The position numbers were made by a program, and so were the translations under genes. The notes beneath the pieces are model-generated. The model was not told the origin of the DNA. It ran no database searches and saw only the letters and a list, made by a program, of their open reading frames with translations. A stretch of DNA of 64,000 bases from JANMZO01 sp963763135. Lineage in GTDB: Bacteria > Actinomycetota > Acidimicrobiia > Acidimicrobiales > JANYDT01. The stretch covers positions 143,501 through 207,500 of the forward strand of contig CAVXNJ010000013.1 of NCBI GenBank assembly GCA_963763135.1. The letters run 5' to 3'. Positions 33,929 through 42,508 of this stretch are shown here, piece by piece (the first letter of the stretch is position 1; the number at the start of each line of letters is the position of its first letter).

Positions 33929-36221
33929 GTTTCGCTCCCGTCGTGGAGGGGGTCGATGCGTTGTTCGAACCCGCTGGCAAAGTCGTTGGGGTGTCACCCG
34001 GGACCGAACTACTCGCCCCGTCGACACCGCCCCCACTGGTCGATGAGCCGATCGGCGTCGGCGTAGCGGTCGTTGATCCGGCTGTTCCGACCACGACGCG
34101 GTCTCCGACTTTTAGGTTTCCGGTGACGGGGGTTACGGCGACGAAACCTTGCGCGGACAGTGCTGCGGTGACAATCACGGTCCGGGTGGTGCCCGGCTGG
34201 TTTTCGACTTGGAGCTGGGTCGCTCCGTCGGCTCGCACCGAGAGTGCGCCGACCGGCACGATCAGCGATTCGCCTTTCGTCGTTTGGGTCGGGATCGTGA
34301 TCTTCACCGAAGCGCCGACGAGCTGAGCGGGTGCGTTATCGGGAGCGATCTCCAGCGCAATGTGTTGCCCATCAGTTCCTCGTAGTCCCGGCTTGTCGGC
34401 AACGAAGCTCACGTGGCCTTTCGTCGTGAAGGAGTACTCGGCAGATTCAATCACGACGGGCGCATCGACCTTCGTGAGCGACGCTTCGGTGGTTACCAGT
34501 GACGTGTCAATCGCCAGCTTCGTTCCGGAGACCGTCATCACATCCGTCGTTGCTGCGTCACCACGCTTCAGCTTGGTGTCATCAATGCGAAGAGGCAGTG
34601 TCGGGAAGAACACGACCTCGTTCGCTGGAACCTGGACACCAACAGTGGCCGTGATCTTCGCGAGTTCTTGAGTAACACGGTCAACTTCCGCTTGGGCTAT
34701 CGCTACGGCCTGGATAAGCGTCTTGGTGCCGACCGCTGGCGTGTTCAACGCGCGTAGCCGTGTTGTTGCTGCGTTCAGCCGAAGTCTCGCGTCGGCAAGC
34801 ACTTGATCGTTCGCAGCGACTGTCAACGCGACCGCTAGCTTGGTGGCGTCGAGGTCGGCCTGAGCCGTGGTGACCGCATTGTCGGCCTGTTGCAGCGCAG
34901 TGGCCGCGGTGGCCTGATCGGCCGGGCTGGCGTAAGGCGCTCCGGTCGCGGGGTCGATACCACGGCCGATCGGTAGACCGCTCGTTGGATCAATGCCTTT
35001 CCGCAACGAATCAAGCCGGGCCTGTGCCTGTGCAACCTTCGCTTTTGCGGTCACAACTGCGTTTGTCTTGGTGTTGATGTCAGCGGCTGCGACAGTGTTG
35101 TCTTTGGTCGCGGTCGCTTCGGCCGACACGACCGCTGTCCTGGCCGTAAGTGTTGCGTTGTACAATTCCAGTTGCTGTTGTGGGGTCAGTGGACCGATGG
35201 CAACACTTGTTGCCTGCAGCTTCGCCTTCGCGTCGGCAACGGTCGCCTCGCCCGACTTGCGGACCGTTTCCGCGATCGCCTGCGATGACACGAGGTCCGC
35301 CTCGGCTGCCGTCACGACCACGGCAGAATCGGCGACTGCCTGTTCACCGATCGCTACCTGACTTGCCGCTACCTGACTTCCGGTCGCGTTTACCCCAGCC
35401 GACGCAAGCATCAGTCTTCGTCGAGCATCACCTTGGATTAAAACCGCCGCACGCAGTGCCGACTCTTTCGTCGCAACATCGGCAACACCGCGAGCGGCAT
35501 CGCGTTCGGCGACACTTCGAACCGTGAGAATCGCCGACTCAGCCAGCGTCACCGCCGCTTTTCCATCGACGATGTCGGCCGGCTTCACGCCGACTCGCGA
35601 AATCTGTTCGCTCTGTTTCGCCGCGAGGAACCGATCCGTTGCTTGGCTCAGCGCTGACTGCGCGATACGCAAGTTGGTCCGTTGAACCTCATTCGGTCCA
35701 AACGGTGCGAAACCCGCCTTTGTGTACCAGGCGGACACAGCAGCCGACGTGGAGGCATCAAACACACCATCGACAGGGCCAGGGTTGAATCCCAATCTCG
35801 CCAGGGCGGCTTCAAGTTGACGAATGTCATCGCCGGTAATCCCGGGGCCAAGATCGCGGTACATCGGCACGGACCCGGCCAAGGCGAGCACCGGCCGACC
35901 GGACACCACCATCGCGACGTTCCCCTCATCCAACATTGAGCCCTTCACTGGCGGTGTACTCACCAGCAGCGTCGAAGGTTTCAACACCGACGGGGTAAGC
36001 ACCACAACGATCGGGTCGCTGTAGCGAACGGTTCCCCGGATGATCAGATCCGACGACAGAACACGTTTCTCAACAGGGAATGTGATCAACGAAGCGATTG
36101 GTGGAGCGACCTCAGCGGCCAGCTGCGCAGTTGACTTCACCCGACTCGCGGCCGCCCAACCGGCACCGGTCGCCACAACAATCGTCGCAACCGCAATCGT
36201 GGCAAGGGCTGATCGTCTCAC
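33918..36221 (-). CDS. HlyD/MacA-like adaptor with an internal peptidoglycan-binding domain
   Basis: 767 residues. N-terminal signal anchor (LATIAVATIVVATGAGWAAA), then a biotinyl/lipoyl-like region and a PG-binding-1 domain at about 125-185 (DDIRQLEAALARLGFNPGPV, DASTSAAVSAWYTKAGF). A very long Ala/Gln-rich coiled coil (about 190-520) follows, then a beta-barrel region (KLAIDTSLVTTEASLTKVDA, GHVSFVADKPG) and a low-complexity Thr/Ser tail. This is the MacA-type adaptor of monoderm actinobacteria, with the extra domain probably tethering it to the wall. GTGA overlap with the lipoprotein gene upstream. Confidence 0.8.
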   Translation of the reverse strand: MRRSALATIAVATIVVATGAGWAAASRVKSTAQLAAEVAPPIASLITFPVEKRVLSSDLIIRGTVRYSDPIVVVLTPSVLKPSTLLVSTPPVKGSMLDEGNVAMVVSGRPVLALAGSVPMYRDLGPGITGDDIRQLEAALARLGFNPGPVDGVFDASTSAAVSAWYTKAGFAPFGPNEVQRTNLRIAQSALSQATDRFLAAKQSEQISRVGVKPADIVDGKAAVTLAESAILTVRSVAERDAARGVADVATKESALRAAVLIQGDARRRLMLASAGVNATGSQVAASQVAIGEQAVADSAVVVTAAEADLVSSQAIAETVRKSGEATVADAKAKLQATSVAIGPLTPQQQLELYNATLTARTAVVSAEATATKDNTVAAADINTKTNAVVTAKAKVAQAQARLDSLRKGIDPTSGLPIGRGIDPATGAPYASPADQATAATALQQADNAVTTAQADLDATKLAVALTVAANDQVLADARLRLNAATTRLRALNTPAVGTKTLIQAVAIAQAEVDRVTQELAKITATVGVQVPANEVVFFPTLPLRIDDTKLKRGDAATTDVMTVSGTKLAIDTSLVTTEASLTKVDAPVVIESAEYSFTTKGHVSFVADKPGLRGTDGQHIALEIAPDNAPAQLVGASVKITIPTQTTKGESLIVPVGALSVRADGATQLQVENQPGTTRTVIVTAALSAQGFVAVTPVTGNLKVGDRVVVGTAGSTTATPTPIGSSTSGGGVDGASSSVPGDTPTTLPAGSNNASTPSTTGAKRAP

Positions 36222-37276
36222 TTGGCCGTGCCGACCTTGGCTTGCGCCTTCGAAATGAGAGCGGCGTTCTCCGCCGCGAACTTCTTCTGGTACTCGTCCT
36301 TCACCTTCGAGTCGATCGCGTTCACATACTTGTCTTCACACGCAAGATCGGTTTGTGCAGTCTTGAGTTCTTCGGCCTGCAACGCCGCAAGCGCGGCCTT
36401 GTCGAACGGCGGAAGATTCGACGGACTGAAGGCGGCTGCGTTGAACTTGCCATCCTCACCGAGTGCCTTCGCCGCACCAGCACCGACAATCGAAACAAGT
36501 TTGTCCTGAATAGCCCCGTCGACCGAGTTTGGATCCGCATAGTCGAAACCCGCGTCCTTCATACACTTCGACCAATCGGCCTTCGCTGAAACCAATCGGG
36601 GGTCAGCCTCAGCTTGCTTGTCCAACTCCTCCAGCTTAGATAGGGCCGACATCACGTTCGCATCACCAAACACTGCTTGAGTTCCCTCTTTTACGCAGCC
36701 ATCGAGACCCCTCAAATCGCCATTCTTTGCACCATCGAGAGCACTGAACACCGACACGTCAGCATTCGCCCCGCTTAGGGCTTTGTTGTAAGCGGCGAGG
36801 CCAGCTGTATCGAGCGATGCTCGAATCTTCGCGTTCGGATCCACTGAGGTGGCAATATTGGCCGCGGCAGCGACGATCTTGTCGAACACCGTGCTGATCC
36901 CGTATCCGTACTGCTTCCGGAACTCGTCGGCACTCAAACCCGACGTGCCCGTAATCGCAGACTGCGCCGCATTCGGATCAACAGGGATGTACTCGAACCC
37001 GGCCCTTTTCATACACGCCGATACCAGTTCCTCAACCTTGGTCTGTTTCAACGCCATGCCAGCCTTGTCCACGCCGAGCGTTGCGTCGAGACTCGCCGAA
37101 GCTGACGGGGTCGACTTCGACGCTCCACCACACGCCCCCAGCACCACCACTGCCATCAACGGCAACGCAACGACGAGCCGACGCCGAGCCTTCGATAATC
37201 CCGTCGGTAGATCGACCGTGGCAGGGCTCGTCGGTGACAAGCAGGTCGTACTCGAATCCTTGCGTTTCATGGCCAT
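36218..37276 (-). CDS. Lipoprotein with two CMKxAGF motifs
   Basis: 352 residues starting MAMKRKDSS, AAGGAA upstream. A 35-residue basic/hydrophobic leader ends in the lipobox LGACGG. The mature part is helical and has two copies of a motif, CMKRAGFEYIPVDPN (about 85-100) and CMKDAGFDYADPNS (about 240), plus two further cysteines (LDGCVKEG, DLACEDKY), suggesting two disulfide-linked repeats. It is the first gene of the four-gene HlyD-ABC-permease operon, so it probably works as the extracytoplasmic partner (substrate binding or sensing). Family not recognised. Confidence 0.65.
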   Translation of the reverse strand: MAMKRKDSSTTCLSPTSPATVDLPTGLSKARRRLVVALPLMAVVVLGACGGASKSTPSASASLDATLGVDKAGMALKQTKVEELVSACMKRAGFEYIPVDPNAAQSAITGTSGLSADEFRKQYGYGISTVFDKIVAAAANIATSVDPNAKIRASLDTAGLAAYNKALSGANADVSVFSALDGAKNGDLRGLDGCVKEGTQAVFGDANVMSALSKLEELDKQAEADPRLVSAKADWSKCMKDAGFDYADPNSVDGAIQDKLVSIVGAGAAKALGEDGKFNAAAFSPSNLPPFDKAALAALQAEELKTAQTDLACEDKYVNAIDSKVKDEYQKKFAAENAALISKAQAKVGTAK

Positions 37277-37569
37277 GATGAGTTCCTTCGTTCGTGGCCA
37301 CGTCGAACCGGCCGGGATGTAGCTCGAAGATACGAAGCGCCAGCTAAAGCCGCGCCCAAGAAGCACCAGAGCTGGCCCCTCCTAAAGCCCGCATCGCCAT
37401 CTCGGAGCGAAACGTCCGGAGGAACTACGCGCGCTTATGACGTCATCGCCAGGAAGGCGACTCGGCCGCCAAGAAACATCCTTACCAGCGACGCAAACCC
37501 CGACTGCCGAGAAACTCACACCAACGACTGTCTCGCGAGAAGTAGACGGCCAATAGCGCTGTCAACGCT

Positions 37570-38313
37570 TCACGCAGCACAACGGGGACCGGTTCGTGCA
37601 CATCGATCCGGAGGACCATCGCCACCAAGAAGGTCAACGACAACAGCCGTGGCGTTGTCACGCCCCCCCGCCGCAACAGCCGCCCAGACCAGCTGCTCCA
37701 CTGTGGCCCGAGCCGATCCGAAACCGGAACCGAGTTCGCAGATCGCGTCGTCGGGGAGCTCATCGGTGACACCATCCGTACAGAGAATCAACCGGTCGTC
37801 CTCGATCGCGAAATACACCGCCAGTGAGACGTCAATGTCTGGTTCAAGACCAAGAGCGCGAGTGAGCACCCTTCGCTGCCGGCCACCCTCAACGCAAACT
37901 GCCGCAGGAATCGCGTCGTCCGTCGTAAGTTGCGTCAAACGGCCTTGACGCAGCAGATAAAGGCGTGAATCACCAACACTCACTGCGTGAACCTCAAAAC
38001 CGACTCTCAGCGGCACAACCTCCATCACCGTGATCGTGGTCGCAAGATTCCGCAATGCAGGACGTTCGCGACCAACAAGATTGATTTCTGCGTTCGCCAC
38101 CTTCACGGCATGCACGAGATCCCGCGAACGCGACGGCTTCCGCTCGAGGCAATGAAGAACATCGAGTGCGAGTTGAGCTGCTACGTCACCGCCAGCGTGA
38201 CCACCGACGCCGTCGGCGACCGCGAACCACCGACTTCCAACGAGGTACCTGTCCTGATTGTCACATCTGCGTCGCCCACGATCCGACACCCCAGCGCTCT
38301 CAATACGGAACAT
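37570..38313 (-). CDS. PP2C-type serine/threonine protein phosphatase
   Basis: 247 residues. Metal-binding motifs: RRRCDNQDRY, WFAVADGVGGHAGG, VSVGDSRLYLLRQG, LILCTDGVTDEL and GRDNATAVVVDL, the full set for a single-domain PP2C/Stp1 enzyme acting on phospho-Ser/Thr proteins. Cytosolic. No kinase gene is adjacent in this window. A single gene between the lipoprotein operon and the PAP2 operon. Confidence 0.9.
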   Translation of the reverse strand: MFRIESAGVSDRGRRRCDNQDRYLVGSRWFAVADGVGGHAGGDVAAQLALDVLHCLERKPSRSRDLVHAVKVANAEINLVGRERPALRNLATTITVMEVVPLRVGFEVHAVSVGDSRLYLLRQGRLTQLTTDDAIPAAVCVEGGRQRRVLTRALGLEPDIDVSLAVYFAIEDDRLILCTDGVTDELPDDAICELGSGFGSARATVEQLVWAAVAAGGRDNATAVVVDLLGGDGPPDRCARTGPRCAA

Positions 38314-38863
38314 GACATCGTCCTTTCAGTCAAGGCCAGCTCGAAGTGCTCGGCCGAGACGAACATACGTAGTCAGACCTGAAGGCTCGCCAAAGGATCC
38401 TTCCTCATGCCTACACCTCGTGGCTCGACCCGCTTCGTTCGACCACGCCCTGCCCCGACGACCTTGACCACTCTTTCTCGCCCTGCGGATCACTTCGGCG
38501 AGTCCTCAAAGATGGCCAAATCGCCATCATTCCTGGAGACGTTCAGAACCGTCACGCCCGTACTGGTGCGAATCGGCTGCGCGTTCACCGCGGGTAGTTG
38601 CTCCACGGTGCGCACCGCTGGATAGTGAACCCAGTTCGGCCGATGAATCCGACTTTGCGATGACGTTCCTATCCTGACGATCCCACGGAACAGTGGCGAG
38701 CGCCCGTCCAGCCAGGTTCCGCGGACCCTCGCGTGAGTCCTTTTATGAACGGAAGGGACGGCTTGTGAACGGAAGGGACCGCGGGCGAGGTTGCCTACCA
38801 CCAGGAGGGCGCAACACCGCCTGCCACCCGAGGTCGACGGTCACGGGCGCCGCAGCGACTGCG
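38314..38863. other. Intergenic region with a 20-bp-spaced direct repeat
   Basis: About 550 bases without a convincing gene; a 103-codon minus frame (38490-38801) has no recognisable features. It contains two copies of TGAACGGAAGGGAC at 38746-38759 and 38766-38779, exactly two helical turns apart and about 85 bases upstream of the next promoter box, so a second regulator could bind here. Confidence 0.45.
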
Positions 38864-38896
38864 TTCAGAACTTCTTCAGGACCTGCCTGCGACCAT
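38864..38896 (+). promoter_or_regulatory. Tandem TTCAG promoter box for the PAP2 operon
   Basis: TTCAG at 38864 and 38875 (11 bp apart), GACCAT at 38891 (16 nt after the second half-site), and the GTG start at 38903, so the predicted transcript is leaderless. Confidence 0.6.
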
Positions 38897-38902
38897 GAAG
38901 CC

Positions 38903-39637
38903 GTGAAGCTACAAACGCTCGAACAACATCACGACACACCGCCGGTGACGCAGGTCCGGGACACACGCGCGAGCGTCAACACTCTGGTTGGGGTGCTGAT
39001 CCTCGCGTTTGTTGCACTGAGCGTGGTGTGTTTCCATCAGGTCGGGCCGACCGGTCTCGACTCGTTCCTTCTTCACGGCTATCGACCGAATCCGGCATCG
39101 GTGCTGTTTCGTGTTGCAAAGGTGCTGACGGGGTTCGGGTCGCCTGGCGCAGTCGTCGTTCTTGCGTGCGTCGCCGCGTCGCTGTTGTGGTGGCGGTTCC
39201 GGTCAACGGTGTGGGCGGTCACCAGCGTGCTCGCACCGGGCCTCGCGGGGATCAGCGAAGCGACACTCAAAGTCATCATCGGCCGCCCTCGGCCGGTAGC
39301 TGCTGCGTTGACCGGGGAAGCTGGCAACGGGTTTCCGTCGGGGCACACGACCGGGTTCGCTGCCCTCGCATTCATCGTCGTGTTCGCATTGCTTGACCTG
39401 TGGGGTCGTGACGCTCATCGAAATCGTGCGCTTCTGATTGCGGCCGGTGCCACCGCAGCAATGGCCGTCACCCGTGTCCTTGTAGGGGCCCACTATCCAA
39501 CCGACGTGATCGCTGGAGCCATTCTCGGCTACCTCGTCGCACGCGCCGTCTCACACGTAAGCAGCCGACCAGCGGAAGTGCAACGCATCACGAACCGGTG
39601 GCATCTCATGCAGTCCAGAACAGGTCGGTCTCAATGA
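38903..39637 (+). CDS. PAP2-type membrane phosphatase
   Basis: 244 residues from a GTG, chosen because it lies at the predicted +1 of the box upstream and because no ribosome site favours the longer frame. Motif 1 LKVIIGRPRP, motif 2 GFPSGHTTGFAAL, motif 3 RVLVGAHYPTDVIAGAI; six membrane helices. Likely lipid (undecaprenyl) phosphatase at the outer face of the membrane. Stop overlaps the next ATG (ATGA). Confidence 0.85.
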   Translation: MKLQTLEQHHDTPPVTQVRDTRASVNTLVGVLILAFVALSVVCFHQVGPTGLDSFLLHGYRPNPASVLFRVAKVLTGFGSPGAVVVLACVAASLLWWRFRSTVWAVTSVLAPGLAGISEATLKVIIGRPRPVAAALTGEAGNGFPSGHTTGFAALAFIVVFALLDLWGRDAHRNRALLIAAGATAAMAVTRVLVGAHYPTDVIAGAILGYLVARAVSHVSSRPAEVQRITNRWHLMQSRTGRSQ

Positions 39638-40200
39638 AATTGGTCGAACCTTTACCTTCGCCGAACACAACACCACCAGGACCCGAACGCTCCGCCGATC
39701 ACGCTAAAACCATGAACACTCTCCACTCCTTTCAAACCCAGACCACCCCCGGCCATGCCTACCAGCAAGCTGCGGCCAGTAACGCTCACGCTGACGAGCA
39801 TCAAGTGGCGCGGGCAGCTGCGGTCATAGCGCTAGGCGGAGTCGCGCTCATCCACCTCCTTGAACTTCAGGGCAAATTGGCCGAAGTTGCGTACCTCGGT
39901 GTCGGATACATCGCACTGATCATCGGGTGCGTTGTCGCCGCCGCGATGCTGGTCCATCGCGACTCACGGACCGGGTGGATGTTGGCAGGCGGTGTCGCGT
40001 TGGCCACCTTCATCGGGTACGGCCTGACCCGCACCGTTGGGCTACCGCTGTCGACCGGCGACATCGGCAACTGGCTCGAACCGATGGGCCTCGCTTCGCT
40101 GTTCGTCGAAGGAACCGTCGTGCTCCTCGCCGCCTACGCACTCGCTCCCAAGACCTCCGCCTCCGCCACCTTAAACCGCTCAACAAGCCGTAGCCAATAG
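39634..40200 (+). CDS. Four-helix membrane protein of unknown function
   Basis: 188 residues; the start at 39634 is supported by the ATGA overlap with PAP2 (an ATG at 39712 is an alternative). A hydrophilic N-terminus of about 60 residues, then helices at VIALGGVALIHLLEL, YLGVGYIALIIGCVVAAAML, GGVALATFIGYGL and SLFVEGTVVLLAAYAL, with a conserved-looking loop GLPLSTGDIGNWLEP between helices 3 and 4. No characterised family recognised. Confidence 0.6.
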   Translation: MKLVEPLPSPNTTPPGPERSADHAKTMNTLHSFQTQTTPGHAYQQAAASNAHADEHQVARAAAVIALGGVALIHLLELQGKLAEVAYLGVGYIALIIGCVVAAAMLVHRDSRTGWMLAGGVALATFIGYGLTRTVGLPLSTGDIGNWLEPMGLASLFVEGTVVLLAAYALAPKTSASATLNRSTSRSQ

Positions 40201-40301
40201 TCCGCCTGAGTTCCCTCGCTTGAGTCGTTCGGAGAGTTCCGCCGAAGCGACCCGCGTCCTTCTCCAATCAATATCGTCAATCCAGGAAACCGAATCGAAC
40301 T

Positions 40302-40964
40302 ATGCACACAGATGATCCAACCTCCTCATCATTGTCCGAAACGGCACGCAGCCAGACTCGCCGCCGGTTCCTTCACACCACGGTGATCGCCGCCATCGGA
40401 CTCGTCGTGCCGACACTTCGCGCCGAAGCAGCCAAGAAGCCAGCAGCCAAACGCACCGTTCCATCGACCACCGCCATGACCCACGACATGAATGGTGCTG
40501 CGATGTTCGACCCGGCCTACGAGGTAGCGATCGCATTCACGTACCAAGCAACCGCGGGTCGGCGCATGCACAACCCCTACACGGCTGTCTACGTGCAGGA
40601 CACGGCAGGGAAACTGGTCCGCACTATCGATGTCGCTTACAAACGTGATGAGTCGAAGTACTTGCGTCAGCTCAGCCGATGGTTCAAGGCACAGTCGACG
40701 GCCGGCAGTTCCTACATCGCGAAAACCACTTCAGGACCCACACGTATGCCGGGCACCCATAAGTTCTCGTGGAACGGGTTGAACGACGGCAAACATCTTG
40801 TTGCTCACGGCGATTACGTCCTCTATATCGAGGCGACACGCGAGAACGGTCCCTATCAGATCGTGAGTCAACCCGTTACGATCGGTTCAGAACCGTTCAT
40901 CAAGACCACGCCCGGCAGCGGCGACATCCAAGCAGTGACCATTGAGTACCGTAAGCGCGCGTAG
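40302..40964 (+). CDS. Tat-exported DUF2271 protein
   Basis: 220 residues. Twin-arginine signal (TRRRFLHTTVIAAIGLVV), then a DUF2271 domain from about 70: YTAVYVQDTAGKLVRTIDV, LSRWFKAQST, HKFSWNGLNDGKHLVAHGDY. DUF2271 proteins usually accompany PepSY-type membrane proteins, as here, and are suspected to act in periplasmic redox or metal handling. Its 3' end overlaps the next gene by 23 bases. Confidence 0.75.
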   Translation: MHTDDPTSSSLSETARSQTRRRFLHTTVIAAIGLVVPTLRAEAAKKPAAKRTVPSTTAMTHDMNGAAMFDPAYEVAIAFTYQATAGRRMHNPYTAVYVQDTAGKLVRTIDVAYKRDESKYLRQLSRWFKAQSTAGSSYIAKTTSGPTRMPGTHKFSWNGLNDGKHLVAHGDYVLYIEATRENGPYQIVSQPVTIGSEPFIKTTPGSGDIQAVTIEYRKRA

Positions 40965-41598
40965 CGATAAACGGCCCGACACGGACCGCTCGCTGCCACT
41001 CCAACGACGCCCGTCGGTTAAGAACAAGGCGCACCGTTGGACGAGGACCGTGCACGTGTATACGAGCCTTGTGTGCTTCGTGATTGTCTTGCTCTTTGCG
41101 CTCACGGGGATCACGTTGAACCACCCGAACTGGGCGTTCGGAGGCTCGACGAAAACAGCCACAATCACGGGCACGATGCCGACGCCGTGGAAGTCAGGGA
41201 CCACGGTCAACTGGTTCCGGGTCGCCGAGTATCTCCGGGCCACCCACAACCTCCATGGTGCGGCCGTCAATGAAACCTCCAACGACCAACAAGCCGGCAT
41301 CAGCTTCAAAGGACCGGGCTACGGGGCAGACACGTTCATCGACATGACAAACGGCACCTATACGACCACCGTCGAAACCCAAGGCATCGTTGCGGTCATG
41401 AACGACCTCCACAAAGGACGCGACGCAACCTCGTCATGGAAATGGGTGATCGATCTCGCCGGCGGGCTGCTGGCCGTCATCGCAGCTACCGGGTTAGCGC
41501 TCCAATTCTTCCTTCGCAAGCGTCGCCGCTCCGGCTTGACAAGCGCAGCCATAGGAGCCGTCGTGGTCATCGCACTCGCGGTCATTGCCACCCGATGA
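40942..41598 (+). CDS. PepSY-associated transmembrane protein
   Basis: 218 residues from a TTG start inside the end of the DUF2271 gene. First helix HVYTSLVCFVIVLLFALTGI with HRWTR before it and LNHP after it, an external PepSY-like domain (about 70-150), then LHKGRDATSSWKWVIDLAGG leading into the second helix, and a third helix at the C-terminus. This is the PepSY-TM layout; the family is linked to iron reduction/uptake and to protease inhibition. Works presumably with the DUF2271 protein. Confidence 0.75.
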   Translation: MSTVSARSDKRPDTDRSLPLQRRPSVKNKAHRWTRTVHVYTSLVCFVIVLLFALTGITLNHPNWAFGGSTKTATITGTMPTPWKSGTTVNWFRVAEYLRATHNLHGAAVNETSNDQQAGISFKGPGYGADTFIDMTNGTYTTTVETQGIVAVMNDLHKGRDATSSWKWVIDLAGGLLAVIAATGLALQFFLRKRRRSGLTSAAIGAVVVIALAVIATR

Positions 41599-41662
41599 GC
41601 AACAAACCTCATTCACGCTCCATGACTGAAGCGACGACCCACGGTCGGTCCTGGGCAACCTT

Positions 41663-41714
41663 CTTCGGGCAACCGGTCGAGCGTATCCGTCGACGCAGAA
41701 CCGGTTGCCCGAAG
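41663..41714 (+). repeat. Hairpin repeat element, copy 2
   Basis: Perfect 15-bp stem CTTCGGGCAACCGGT (41663-41677) with ACCGGTTGCCCGAAG (41700-41714); the 22-base loop holds GCGTATCCGTCGACGC. Shares arms and loop core with 3514-3563. Lies between the PepSY gene and the response regulator at 41753, so it may end the former or regulate the latter. Confidence 0.55.
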
Positions 41715-41752
41715 GCAACACACATTCTCGGTCGACCTGCGACGCTGAGTCC

Positions 41753-42508
41753 ATGAGAATTCTCGTCGTCGAGGACGATCCGGCCATCGCTGAGCCGCTC
41801 CTCGACGGACTCATCCATCACGGATTCGAACCGTTCCACGTGCGGCTTGGGGCAGACGCAATCGACGCCGTTCGCAACGTTGCGTTCGACGTGATCCTGC
41901 TCGACCTTGGGCTCCCCGATGGTGACGGATTGGATGTGTGTCGGACGATCCGCTCTCACGTCGCAACCCCGCTCATCATGGTCACCGCCCGCAGCGACGA
42001 AATCGACCGCGTCGTCGGACTCGAACTCGGCGCCGACGACTACGTCAGCAAACCCTTTGGCTTACGCGAGCTCGTCGCGCGAATCCGGGCGGTGCAACGC
42101 CGCTTCGACGCAGCCAGTGCCGCGACCACGGACACGACACCGCCTACATCAGGCATCGCGTCCAAACCACCTGCCGCCGCGATTTGGGGTGGTCTGAGCA
42201 TTGATCACCGCACCCGCCGCGTCCTCCTCCAGGACATCGAACTGACCCTGACACCAAAGGAGTACGGAGTTCTCGTTGTGCTTGCCGCCGACCCGGGCGC
42301 TGTGGTCACCCGAACGACGTTGATCGAACGAGTCTGGGACGAACACTGGTACGGGCCCACCAAAACCCTCGACGTTCATGTCGCGCAACTACGGCAAAAA
42401 CTTGGCGATCCACTCTGGATCGAAACAGTCCGCTCCATTGGATACCGACTCAACAACCCAAGCACCAACCCGCCCGAATCATCGTCGAGCAATCCAGGTA
42501 CAGCGTGA
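41753..42508 (+). CDS. OmpR-family response regulator (pair 2)
   Basis: 251 residues from MRILVVEDD. Receiver with D51 (VILLDLGLPDGDGL), KPFG; a Thr/Pro linker; winged helix with LTLTPKEYGVLVVLAADPG and SIGYRLNN. GTGA overlap with the kinase gene. The hairpin repeat at 41663 is about 40 bases upstream. Confidence 0.9.
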   Translation: MRILVVEDDPAIAEPLLDGLIHHGFEPFHVRLGADAIDAVRNVAFDVILLDLGLPDGDGLDVCRTIRSHVATPLIMVTARSDEIDRVVGLELGADDYVSKPFGLRELVARIRAVQRRFDAASAATTDTTPPTSGIASKPPAAAIWGGLSIDHRTRRVLLQDIELTLTPKEYGVLVVLAADPGAVVTRTTLIERVWDEHWYGPTKTLDVHVAQLRQKLGDPLWIETVRSIGYRLNNPSTNPPESSSSNPGTA

